The translations under genes were made by a program, and so were the position numbers. This document shows, in pieces, positions 52,909-62,800 of a DNA stretch of 64,000 nucleotides. The stretch comes from an uncultured SAR116 cluster alpha proteobacterium (lineage in GTDB: Bacteria; Pseudomonadota; Alphaproteobacteria; Puniceispirillales; Puniceispirillaceae): assembly GCA_902578815.1 (NCBI GenBank), contig CACHEI010000004.1:29117-93116 (forward strand), given 5' to 3'. The stretch's first letter is position 1. Each line of letters begins with the position of its first letter. Below the pieces are notes generated by a model that worked only from the letters and a program-made list of their open reading frames with translations, ran no database searches and had not been told where the DNA came from.

Positions 52909-53424
52909 GTGTTGAACACGACGCTTGCCCTGCTCTCTGCTGCAAACAAAAGGCTTGAAAAGGCCCTTTATCTGTTGGCCATGTTTATTGTGGCAAACAT
53001 GGTGCTTGCTCTGTTTTTGAGTGCAGTCATTAGATATTTGTCTGGGACAGGATATGACTGGTTTATTGAATTGCCACCAATATTGACGAGCTGGCTTGTC
53101 TTTCCACTCCTAGGACCGCTTCTCAAATCAGGAAGTCATATCAAGGTAGACCTCCTCAACAATGTTCTAAATCCTCGACAATTCGCTTTCCTCAGGCTTT
53201 TGATCGCCACGATCGCGCTACTGTCGTCAATTGTGTTTTTGATTGCCGGAATAGAAGCAACAAACCTCTATTTCATGCTGGGCCAAGTCATGGAACTGGA
53301 AATCGAAATTCCAATCTGGTGGGTATATCTTGCCTTCCCTACCGGATTTGGAATCATGACGCTTTTTGCGACTGAGCTTATGCTAGTTGAGCTGAAAACG
53401 CTGCGTGATCTGGCGAGAGGCTAG
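52909..53424 (+). CDS. dctQ: TRAP transporter small permease (DctQ)
   Basis: A 171-residue four-helix membrane protein. LYLLAMFIVANMVLALFLSAVIRYLSG, WFIELPPILTSWLVFPLLGP and the IKVDLL motif are typical of DctQ. It starts with GTG (AAGGA upstream) and is followed by dctM after 3 bases. Confidence 0.92.
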   Translation: MLNTTLALLSAANKRLEKALYLLAMFIVANMVLALFLSAVIRYLSGTGYDWFIELPPILTSWLVFPLLGPLLKSGSHIKVDLLNNVLNPRQFAFLRLLIATIALLSSIVFLIAGIEATNLYFMLGQVMELEIEIPIWWVYLAFPTGFGIMTLFATELMLVELKTLRDLARG

Positions 53425-53427
53425 CAT

Positions 53428-54699
53428 ATGTATAGTCTGGCAATTTTCTTATCAATTTTGCTTCTATTGATTTCTGTTCCAATCTTTCTGGTCTTTGGTA
53501 TAGGCAGCTCGGCTACTGCTATTCTTGGCCTTGGATTGCCTTGGTCAACTTTGATCCAAGTATCTTTTGGAGCGATGACAAAGCACATTCTTGTAGCTGT
53601 CCCTCTATTCATTTTTGCTGGCATGGTCATGCTCAAGGGAGGGGCCGCAAAGCGTCTAGTTGATTTTGCAACGGCACTCGTAGGGCATTGGCCGGGTGGT
53701 CTTGGCATAGCAATGGTCATCGCTATGGGCTTCTTTGCTGCTTTCTGCGGTTCAATTCTGGCTGCGATTACAGCGGTTGGTACAATCATGATGCCGAAGA
53801 TGCTGGAACAGGGTTATCCGAAGCCCTTTGTAATTGTTCTAGCAGCGTCGGCGGCTCTACTTGAAGCGCTCATACCGCCGTCAAATGCGGCTATTTTATT
53901 TAGTGCATTAACCAATGTTCCGGTTTCCAAGACTTTTGCTGCTGGAGTGATCCCAGGTCTCATCTTGCTTTTTTTGATGATCGTTGTTGTCCTGATTAAA
54001 TGTCGTAACATACGCAATCCAGATCCAGCTTCCGCTGCAGAGCGTTGGCAGAGTTTCCTTGGGGCTCTTCCGGGGCTGATAACACCAATGATTATCCTAG
54101 GGGGAATTTACGCCGGTTTACTAACCCCGTCAGAGTCGGCCGCGGTTGCGGGCGTTTGGGCCATAATCATGGGGTTTTTCATTTACAGAGAACTAACTTT
54201 TAAGTCACTTGGTCTGGCGTTAAAAGAAACGGCGACAATTACGGCTATCATTTTTGCTATCATTGCGACAGCCACATTCCTCAGCGTGGTGTTGACATAT
54301 AGCCAGATTCCACAGCAAATTGTCAGCTATTTCACCGACATGGGAGCAACATTCACCCTTTTTTGGGTCGCCCTTGCGATCATTTGCTTATTACTGGGGA
54401 CCTTTGTTGAGATCGTTCCGGTTTTTTATCTCACGGTTCCAATTTTCGCAGCAATCACATTATCCTTCAATCAAAGTTTGTTGCATCTTTATGTCGTATT
54501 CGTTGCCTTTGCTGGGATTGGTATGATCACTCCACCGGTTTGTGTAGGGATTTATACAAGTGCAAGTGTAATTCAGGAGAACCCGGCAAAAGCTTTCCGC
54601 GAAGTGCCACTCTTTGTCGGCGTTGGGATTGTCTACGGTATTTTGATGATCCTTGTCCCTGAAGCCTCGACATGGTTACCTTCACTCCTGAATCGCTAG
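53428..54699 (+). CDS. dctM: TRAP transporter large permease (DctM)
   Basis: A 423-residue, about 12-helix permease. GHWPGGLGIAMVIAMGFFAAFCGSILAAITAVGTIMMPKM and LTPSESAAVAGVWAIIMGFFI are conserved DctM regions. VAFAGIGMITPPVCVGIYTSA near the end is the usual cation/proline region. Its pseudogene relative at 24045 shares nearly all these blocks. Confidence 0.95.
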   Translation: MYSLAIFLSILLLLISVPIFLVFGIGSSATAILGLGLPWSTLIQVSFGAMTKHILVAVPLFIFAGMVMLKGGAAKRLVDFATALVGHWPGGLGIAMVIAMGFFAAFCGSILAAITAVGTIMMPKMLEQGYPKPFVIVLAASAALLEALIPPSNAAILFSALTNVPVSKTFAAGVIPGLILLFLMIVVVLIKCRNIRNPDPASAAERWQSFLGALPGLITPMIILGGIYAGLLTPSESAAVAGVWAIIMGFFIYRELTFKSLGLALKETATITAIIFAIIATATFLSVVLTYSQIPQQIVSYFTDMGATFTLFWVALAIICLLLGTFVEIVPVFYLTVPIFAAITLSFNQSLLHLYVVFVAFAGIGMITPPVCVGIYTSASVIQENPAKAFREVPLFVGVGIVYGILMILVPEASTWLPSLLNR

Positions 54700-54817
54700 C
54701 GATAACAACTTATTAGAGTTGATTGGGTTGCCAAAAGTGTCGCCAAACGCGAAAAAAGCACCCAGCCAGTGAAGGTCGATAGCAATTTAATACACTGATT
54801 TTATGAGTTAATTAGGC

Positions 54818-54893
54818 TGGCATCCCGTACGAGATTCGAACTCGTGTTGCCGCCGTGAAAGGGCGGTGTCCTAGACCCCTAGACGAACGGGAC
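54818..54893 (-). tRNA. tRNA-Glu (TTC)
   Basis: A 76-base tRNA on the minus strand. Acceptor GTCCCGT pairs with ACGGGAT, the anticodon loop CTTTCAC within CCGCC/GGCGG gives TTC, and an encoded CCA ends the gene. Its 3' end is repeated in three degenerate copies to the left, so it is the target of successive insertions. Confidence 0.96.
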
Positions 54894-54946
54894 TTAACCA
54901 TTGACGGAGTGTTTAGTCAATTCCGCGGGGCAAATCAAGCCGCTTT

Positions 54947-56854
54947 TCAAGCAATTTTTACCTGTCTGTCCCCGCTTGCGCCAAAAATGTTCTGTGGCGG
55001 TGTGGCCGCGTCTTCGATTTCTATCTGCATCGTCCTGCCACCGCGGAACCCATCGCGCCTTATTCGCCCTAACACATGTACATAGCGCCCATCAGCTGCC
55101 GCCAGCAATAGCTGGCCAAGCGGCGTGCCTCCCGCCTGAAATGCAATCGCGTTCAGCGCTGTTCCGCCACCATCATCTATCCGACAGGAAATATGCGAAC
55201 CATCACTGCCAACCGGCTTGGAAAATTTGATCCGACAGTCGGGCAGAACAAAGCGCGGCTCAGGATTACCATTACCAAACGGTCCCAGTCTTTCCAGCCA
55301 GTCAGCGATCTCCGGCTGCACCCCGGCGCAGCTAAGCACCGCGCCCACCTCGCGCACAAGCTGCGGTGCCTGACCAGCTAGATCCTGTGCCATTCTTTCA
55401 GCCAGAAACAATTGCAACATTTCAATCTTGCCCTCCTCAACGGAAAAACCAGCTGCCATATCATGTCCGCCGCCGCCCAGCAGAATCCCCGCTTGATGAG
55501 CCGCGATAATGGCGCTGCCAAGCCGAAACCCCGGTATTGATCGCCCCGACCCCCTCCCAATGCCATCAGTGCCAAGCGCGATCACGCATGCTGGCCTGCC
55601 AAACCGCTCGCGCAGACGCCCTGCGACAATGCCGATAACACCCTCATGCCATGCCGCATCTGCCAGTACCAGAACATCTGAGCCTCTCGTATCTGTGACC
55701 TCTCGTGCGCTTCTCTCTTTTGTGGCGCCAATCATTGCCTCGACGCGGTCAATCGCTTGTTGGCGGATACCCTCCTCGATCTGCCGTCGTTCCTGATTGT
55801 AACGATCAAGCCGCGCGGCAAGTTCTAGCGCCTCGTCACTCGATACTGTTGCCAGCAATCGCACACCAGTCTCAGGCGCGCCAATGCGGCCTCCAGCATT
55901 GATCCTTGGCCCCAGCAAAAAGCCAAGTGAATAAGCATTTGGCGCGGTCTTCATTCCAGCCACATCGGCAAGGCTGGCAAGCCCGGGATTCTGCCGTCTT
56001 GCCATTATCTTAAGCCCCTGTGCTACGAATGCTCGATTGAGCCCAACAATGGGTACCACATCGCACACCGTTGCCAGCGCTACCAAATCAAGGCGCATCA
56101 TCAGATCAGGCGCGGAGCGCTGATCGCTGAAAAACTGCCGGGCGCGTAATTCACGCAACAACCCAACAAGTGTGATGAAACACACCCCAGCGGCGCATAA
56201 TATTCCATATTCACCCGTTTCATCCAACCGATTCGGGTTGATCACACTATGCGCCGGCGGCAATTCGGGGCCGGCTACATGATGGTCGATTACAATCACA
56301 TCCATGCCGCTGGCGGCTACCGCGGCCAGCGGCGCATGCGCCGTTATCCCGCAATCCACCGTCACCAAAAGCTTTGCACCGCGTTCCTTAAGCGCCATCA
56401 GCGCTGTTTCATTCGGCCCATAGCCCTCGGAAAATCGGTCGGGAATATGCACATCGACAGCCACGCCAAGATCGCGCATCACCGTCACCAGCAGCGCCGC
56501 CGCTGCCGCTCCATCAACGTCATAATCACCAAACACGCCAATCGATTCGCCCGCTTCAACACAATCGGCCAGCCGCGCCGTCGCGAGGTCCATATCCTGA
56601 AAACTGGACGGATGAGGCAGCAGATCGCGCAACTTCGGATCCATGTGCGCTGGCAGGGCTTCGGCAGTGATACCGCGTGCAGCCAAAATTCTAGCTATCG
56701 GCAATGGTAGATCAACAAAGCTCTGGATCAGACCCGCGGCAAACCTGTCTGTATCTGTCTCACTGAACGTTTTCCTCCTATACTGCCAACGTGCGCCACT
56801 TGCCGAGTTGACGACCCCCATAAACGGCGCATCAATCGGGCTGCCTGCTGTCAC
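54947..56854 (-). CDS. recJ: Single-stranded-DNA exonuclease RecJ
   Basis: A 635-residue DHH-superfamily 5'-3' exonuclease acting in recombinational and mismatch repair. VFGDYDVDGAAAAALLV and the DHH box VIDHHVAG in the N-terminal part and GGGGHDMAAGFSVEEG (DHHA1) in the C-terminal part are clear. RINAGGRIG is also conserved. The GTG start follows the hom stop directly with GGAGGG upstream, so the two genes are coupled. Confidence 0.94.
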   Translation of the reverse strand: MTAGSPIDAPFMGVVNSASGARWQYRRKTFSETDTDRFAAGLIQSFVDLPLPIARILAARGITAEALPAHMDPKLRDLLPHPSSFQDMDLATARLADCVEAGESIGVFGDYDVDGAAAAALLVTVMRDLGVAVDVHIPDRFSEGYGPNETALMALKERGAKLLVTVDCGITAHAPLAAVAASGMDVIVIDHHVAGPELPPAHSVINPNRLDETGEYGILCAAGVCFITLVGLLRELRARQFFSDQRSAPDLMMRLDLVALATVCDVVPIVGLNRAFVAQGLKIMARRQNPGLASLADVAGMKTAPNAYSLGFLLGPRINAGGRIGAPETGVRLLATVSSDEALELAARLDRYNQERRQIEEGIRQQAIDRVEAMIGATKERSAREVTDTRGSDVLVLADAAWHEGVIGIVAGRLRERFGRPACVIALGTDGIGRGSGRSIPGFRLGSAIIAAHQAGILLGGGGHDMAAGFSVEEGKIEMLQLFLAERMAQDLAGQAPQLVREVGAVLSCAGVQPEIADWLERLGPFGNGNPEPRFVLPDCRIKFSKPVGSDGSHISCRIDDGGGTALNAIAFQAGGTPLGQLLLAAADGRYVHVLGRIRRDGFRGGRTMQIEIEDAATPPQNIFGASGDRQVKIA

Positions 56855-58162
56855 CTAGCCCTCCACCTCATCTGGTAAAATCGGCATCGCCACCGGCCTG
56901 GCGCGCACCGCCTCCAGCGTCTCAATCGCCACCAGCGCAGACGCCAGCGCCGTTCCACTTGTTTCATGCGTTGTCATCACCAGTGGCACCACATCATCGG
57001 GTGACCGGCCCTGTTGCAACAATGACTCCACCGAAATCTGGTGGTTCTGCAAAACTTTCGTCACATCGGCCAAAACCCCTGGCTGATCCACCACCATCAA
57101 CCGCAGATAGAACGGTGTGTCCTCGCCATCTTGCTTTCTGGTACTATTAATTTCAGACAGTTCGGCAACCGGCCGGCCGAATGGAAGTGTGATCCGCCCC
57201 CGGCCAATATCAATCAAATCAGCCAGCACCGCTGATGCGGTTGCACCAGCTCCAGCGCCTTGCCCAATCGATAGGGTGCCGCCGATTGGCGAGCCGTGGA
57301 ATTCTACCGCATTCAAAACGCCATTAACCTTTGCTAGCTGGCAGTTAAGCGGTAACAGACAGGTCTGCATACGCGGCGCCATGCCAGGTTCGGCAACGCC
57401 AACCAGCTTGATCCGAAAGCCCAACTTATTGGCATAGGTGAAATCAACGGCCGCAACATCTCGGATACCTTGAATGAACACCGCGTCAAAATTTGGTTTC
57501 TGGCCAAAGGCAATCGCGCCCAAGAGTGTAAGCTTGTGCGCCGCATCAATACCATCAACATCAAGAGAAGGCTCCGCTTCGGCATAGCCTAAATTTTGCG
57601 CCTCAGCCAGCACATTATCAAATGCCTCACCGGTTTTTTCCATGCGGGTAAGAATATAGTTACAGGTGCCGTTCAAAATGCCTGATACACGGCTAAACTC
57701 ATTGCCCGCAAGCCCTTCCCGCAGCGTCTTGATCGCTGGAATACCGCCAGCCACTGACGCTTCAAACAAAAGCCCGACATCATTTTCCTCGGCCAATGTC
57801 GCAAGCTCGCTTCCATGATGCGCCAGCAAAGCCTTGTTCGCTGTCACCACATGCTTGCCGGCCACCAGCGCATTGCGCACAATATCAAGCGCCACTCCCT
57901 CACTGCCACCGATCATCTCGACAACAATATCCAACTCCTCAATCGCCGCCATATCAGCGGCACTCTCCACCCACATCATCGTCGAGGTATTAAAGCCCCG
58001 ATTTGCCATCCGGTCACGAGCGGCAATCGCGACAAGCCGCAATTCACAACCTGCCGCCGCGCCAAGCGCCACACTACGCGTCGTCAATTGCCGTGCCACT
58101 TCACTTCCAACAACACCAAGGCCAGCAAGGCCAACTTTCAACACAGATTTCTGCTGATTCAT
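56855..58162 (-). CDS. hom: Homoserine dehydrogenase
   Basis: A 435-residue enzyme that reduces aspartate semialdehyde to homoserine on the way to methionine, threonine and isoleucine. The NAD(P) motif GLAGLGVVGSEVAR, VVTANKALLA, GGIPAIKTLREGL and GTCNYILTRM with YAEAEPSLDVDG are all present. A C-terminal ACT domain (RLMVVDQPGVLADVTKVLQN) suggests threonine feedback control. Directly followed by recJ. Confidence 0.95.
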   Translation of the reverse strand: MNQQKSVLKVGLAGLGVVGSEVARQLTTRSVALGAAAGCELRLVAIAARDRMANRGFNTSTMMWVESAADMAAIEELDIVVEMIGGSEGVALDIVRNALVAGKHVVTANKALLAHHGSELATLAEENDVGLLFEASVAGGIPAIKTLREGLAGNEFSRVSGILNGTCNYILTRMEKTGEAFDNVLAEAQNLGYAEAEPSLDVDGIDAAHKLTLLGAIAFGQKPNFDAVFIQGIRDVAAVDFTYANKLGFRIKLVGVAEPGMAPRMQTCLLPLNCQLAKVNGVLNAVEFHGSPIGGTLSIGQGAGAGATASAVLADLIDIGRGRITLPFGRPVAELSEINSTRKQDGEDTPFYLRLMVVDQPGVLADVTKVLQNHQISVESLLQQGRSPDDVVPLVMTTHETSGTALASALVAIETLEAVRARPVAMPILPDEVEG

Positions 58163-58321
58163 CGAGATCTTCCGAGCGGAGTTAAACGTTAGGTCTTGAC
58201 GTCATGATTTACCCAAATGACAGCAGCTTTACAAGCCCAAGGCGATTGTCCTTACCCACGCTTTTTCAATGTCTGCAACCAAGCCAACCCTCACAACAAT
58301 GACCAGTTTCTTCAAGCCAGA

Positions 58322-59299
58322 CTATAGTCTTAACACCACCGCTCCATTGCGGCTGCCTACCTCAACCATCTCATGCGCCTGCGCTGCCGCGGCCAGATCG
58401 AATGCCGCTGCAACTGGCAATTGTACCTGCCCCGTATCCAGCATCCGTCCCAGAATTGCCGCATATTTCTTAGCTTCATAATCTTTAAGTAAATATACGA
58501 GAATGGCTCTTATCGTAATGTTCTTAAACATCATTGCCAGAAATGGAAGCTCTGGATTTGGTGCTCTAACCGAGCCATAACCGGCGATGGCACCACCCTC
58601 ACGGAGCACCTCAATACTGGTGGCAAGATTGACCCCGACCTCGGCATCAATCACTCGGTCAAGTTGTCTACCTTCATTTACGGCAATGATCTGCCGTGCC
58701 AGTTCCGGATCACGGTAATCGAGCGCCGCGCTTGCGCCAAGCTCCATCAGCAATTGCCGCTGGTCGTCGCGACTGCTTGTTGTGATCACCTTTGCGCCAC
58801 TGGCCTTAGCAATCTGCACAGCAATACGCGCCACCGTGCCGCCGCCGCCCTGCACTAGCAGGCTAGCACCATCAACCGGTCCGTCCATTAGGACCGCGTG
58901 CGCCGCGGTCAGACCGGGAATACCAAGGCTCGCTCCGGTCGTGAATGACACCGCATCGGGCAATGGATGCGCCAACCTGGCATCAAGCGCGATAAACTCC
59001 GCCGCGCTTCCCATAGCTCGGCGCCATTGCCCATTGCGGATAAACACCCTGTCACCAATACCAATACCCGCAACGGTGCTGTCTACAGCCTCGACGATAC
59101 CAGCGCCATCACTGTGTGGAATAACCCTATCAAAGGCCATTGGCCGCGCGCCAGCCCGCGCCTTCACATCTGACGGGTTGACACCGCTTGCCTGAAGCCG
59201 CACCAACACTTCGCCAACCCGTGGCTCGGGCCGTTCTATCTCACCGGTAACCAGTACCTCACTTGCCGCACCATTGGTCTCATACCAGACAGCTCTCAT
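58322..59299 (-). CDS. NADPH:quinone oxidoreductase / zinc-type alcohol dehydrogenase-like
   Basis: A 325-residue medium-chain reductase without the structural zinc cysteines. MRAVWYETNGAASEVLV, GVNPSDVKARAG and the cofactor motif VQGGGGTVARIAVQIAKASGAKVITTSS place it with quinone oxidoreductases. Alternative start 59314. Substrate unknown; soluble. Confidence 0.88.
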   Translation of the reverse strand: MRAVWYETNGAASEVLVTGEIERPEPRVGEVLVRLQASGVNPSDVKARAGARPMAFDRVIPHSDGAGIVEAVDSTVAGIGIGDRVFIRNGQWRRAMGSAAEFIALDARLAHPLPDAVSFTTGASLGIPGLTAAHAVLMDGPVDGASLLVQGGGGTVARIAVQIAKASGAKVITTSSRDDQRQLLMELGASAALDYRDPELARQIIAVNEGRQLDRVIDAEVGVNLATSIEVLREGGAIAGYGSVRAPNPELPFLAMMFKNITIRAILVYLLKDYEAKKYAAILGRMLDTGQVQLPVAAAFDLAAAAQAHEMVEVGSRNGAVVLRL

Positions 59300-59314
59300 C
59301 GCACCTGTTCCCAA

Positions 59315-59572
59315 CTATAGGTTGGTTGCGCTGCCGGCGGCCTGCCTATACAGCCAGGATAGCACGAGCAATTGCCGTACCAGATTGGCAAGATATTCGG
59401 CATCAACCTCGCCAAGCTCGGAAAAAGTGTTAACAAGACAGATCTCGCGGATATCGCGATAGCACAAAAATAGATGCCGGACCATTTCGCTTTTTGCATA
59501 CAACAATTCCTTATCCTGTTTGCAGCCCTCAACAACCCCGACTTGATCAATTTTCAGAGCATAATTTACCAT
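59315..59572 (-). CDS. Hypothetical small protein
   Basis: An 85-residue protein from the ATG at 59572, with AGAGGA upstream. It is helical and acidic (SEMVRHLFLCYRDIREICL, LGEVDAEYLANLVRQLL) and stops 15 bases before the reductase start, so the two are probably cotranscribed. No family recognised. Confidence 0.5.
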   Translation of the reverse strand: MVNYALKIDQVGVVEGCKQDKELLYAKSEMVRHLFLCYRDIREICLVNTFSELGEVDAEYLANLVRQLLVLSWLYRQAAGSATNL

Positions 59573-59837
59573 GTGCGTGTCCTCTTTATTTGGCTTGAAA
59601 AAGATATTAGCGAACTTTTTCTCGCGCTCCTGTTGATTGACCGAAAGCGAGCACAAAACATCTACCACGCCGAGATCAACGGCAACCGGAAATTCAGCAG
59701 TCGCCGCTGCTGCTCTGCAAAGACATCAACGCCAAAGGAGTTACCGGTGACGATCAGCACATATACGATGTCGCTCAGCTCTGCCGCACTTTCTGAGACA
59801 AGATGCGTCGACGAGATTATTCTGGCACGTTGACGAC
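59573..59837. other. Gap with an unassigned open minus frame
   Basis: From about 59827 to 59669 the minus strand is open without a start codon (LSDIVYVLIVTGNSFGVDVF). It looks protein-like but is unclaimed by either neighbour, so it may be a gene remnant. Nothing else is seen. Confidence 0.3.
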
Positions 59838-62800
59838 TTATTCCAGCTCACCGTCTTCAGAACCCCCGTTTTCAGGTCCAAAACCGCCACCACCCGGCGT
59901 TTCAATAACAAACACATCGCCTGGTTGCATTACCCGCAGATCGGTTGCCGTCAATTCCTCAACGCTGCCATCAACGCGCTCAACCCAATTACGGCCGACC
60001 GCCGCCTCATTGCCACCGGCCATGCCATAGGGCGGCACGATCCGGTGGTTGGCAAGTATTACAGCGTCCATCTCCTGCAAAAAGCGCGTCCGCCGCCGCA
60101 CGCCATCTCCACCACGATACTGGCCTTGCCCGCCGGAGCCGGCACGCACTTCAAAACTCTCCAACAGCACCGGATAACGCCATTCCAACACCTCTGGATC
60201 GGTCAGGCGGCTATTCGTCATATGTGTATGCACGGCGTCAGCCCCGTTGAAATAAGGGCCAGCCCCGGAACCGCCACACAGCGTTTCATAATATTGATAA
60301 TCGGCATTGCCATAGATGAAATTATTCATCGTCCCCTGCGCTGCAGCCATCACGCCAAGCGCGCCGTAGAGCGTGTCAGTGACAATCTGCGAGGTTTCAA
60401 CATTACCGGCGATCACCGCCGCTGGGTATTGCGCGCGCAGCATGCAATCATCGGGAAGGATGATCTCGACCGGTTTCAGACAGCCCTCATTCATCGGAAT
60501 GTCATCATTGACCAGCGTGCGGAACACATACAGCACCGCCGCTCGGCACACCGCCGCAGGCGCATTAAAATTATTCGCGCCTTGCTGGCTGGTGCCGGTG
60601 AAATCAACTATGACCGAACGGCTTTTCCGGTCAATAGAGATCGCCACAGTGACTTGCTGGCCATTGTCCATCGGATAGGTAAAGCTACCATCTGTCAACG
60701 CATCAATCACCCGGCGCACCGACTCCTCAGCATTGTCCTGAACATGCCCCATATAGGCACACACCGTCTGCAGCCCATAATGCGCCAGCATCTTATGCAG
60801 TTCCTGCGCTCCCTTTATATTGGCCGCCAGCTGCGCTCGCAGATCCGCAATATTTTGGTCTGGGTTGCGCGCTGGATAGAGCGCTCCATTCAAAATCTCA
60901 AGCATCTCTGCCTCGCGAAACTCACCGGCATCGACTAGCTTGAAATTGTTGATCAGCACTCCTTCCTCATCGATATGCACTGAGTCCGGCGGGGCTGATC
61001 CAGGTGTCTTGCCACCAACGTCGGGATGATGCCCCCGGCAGGCTACAAAAAACAGGATTTTATCCTGATCAAACACCGGTGTGACTACGGTGATATCGGG
61101 CAGATGTGTACCGCCATTGTAAGGATTGTTTAGGACGAAGGTATCATTTTCTTTGATCGTGCCCTCATTGTCGCGGATCACGGCGCGTACCGACTCACCC
61201 ATCGACCCCAGATGCACTGGCATATGCGGCGCATTGGCGATGAGCGATCCCGTCGCATCAAAAATTGCACACGAAAAGTCTAGCCGTTCCTTGACATTGA
61301 CCGACAGCGCCGTGTTCTGCAGTGTAAAGCCCATCTGTTCGGCGATTGACATAAACAGATTGTTGAACACCTCTAGCATCACCGGATCGCTTGTTGTGCC
61401 GATCGCCACCCGAGCAGTGCGGGCCACCGAACGGCGCAGTACTAGATTGCCAAGCACCGTCATCTCTGCCTGCCATTCTGGCTCCACAATCGTCGTTCCG
61501 GTGGCCTCGATGATCAGGGCCGGGCCGTCAATCCGGCTTCCCGCCGGCACCCTGTCACGTTCATAGATCCGCGCGGTGACAAAGCCGCCGGCCATATAGG
61601 CTTTTACGCTGCTGACCGGGGTCAGCTCACCGGTAACCGTCAAACGCGAACTCTCTAGATCAAATGTATTGCCAATCGCCTCGACTGAGATGGTAGCGGC
61701 AATCAGCCTCTTGCCCGGCATAACAAAGCCAAACCGAGCGCGATAAGCCATTTCATAGGCGCTGACCATCTCCGGCACCGATCCGAACAACACCTCGAGT
61801 GAGGTGTCAGATCCATCATACCGCAGGTGTACAAAATGTTTTATTTCAATTTGTTCTGGCGCGATCTTCTGTCCTAGCACTTCATCACCGACAATCGCTG
61901 CCAGCTCGTCAAACTCCGCTCTGAGGCGCGGTATCAAGGCCTCGTGAAGTGGGGCCTCGACAGTTCGCTCGCGCATCGCTCGCACATCGGCCAGCCCCAT
62001 GCCATAGGCCGACAGCACGCCAGCAAACGGATGCACAAGCACGACATTCATTCCCAGCACATCGGCGATCAGACAAGCATGCTGCCCACCAGCACCGCCA
62101 AAACATTGCAACACATACTCGGTGACGTCGTAACCGCGCTGCACCGAAATTTTCTTGATCGCATTCGACATGTTTTCAACGGCAATACGCAAAAACCCTT
62201 CGGCAATTTCCTCCGGGCTTCGCGACGTGCCAGTGGCTTGCGAGACCTCAGCGGCAAGGCTGGCAAATTTCTGGCGCACCACATCGGCGTCCAGCTTTTC
62301 AGTCTGCTCAGGGCCAAAGACAGAGGGAAAGAAATCCGGCTGGAGCTTGCCAAGCATGACATTACAGTCCGTCACCGCCAGCGGGCCACCACGCCGGTAA
62401 CAGGCTGGTCCTGGATTGGCTCCGGCGCTTTCTGGTCCGACACGAAACCGTGCGCCATCAAATTGGCACAACGAGCCACCGCCTGCTGCAACCGTATGGA
62501 TCAAAAGCATCGGTGCATGAATTCGTACACCGGCAACTAATGTCTCAAACACCCGCTCATAGGCATTGTCGTAATGTGCCACATCGGTCGAAGTGCCACC
62601 CATATCAAAGGTGATCACCTTATCAAAACCAGCCTGTTCAGCCGTTTTCACCGCACCTACTATGCCGCCTGCTGGGCCGGACAGAATAGCATCTTTGCCC
62701 TGGAAAAGATCCGCCCTGGTCAAGCCACCATTCGACTGCATCATCTGCAAATTAACTTTACCAAGCGCACCGGCGATCCGGTCGATATATCGCCTCAAGA

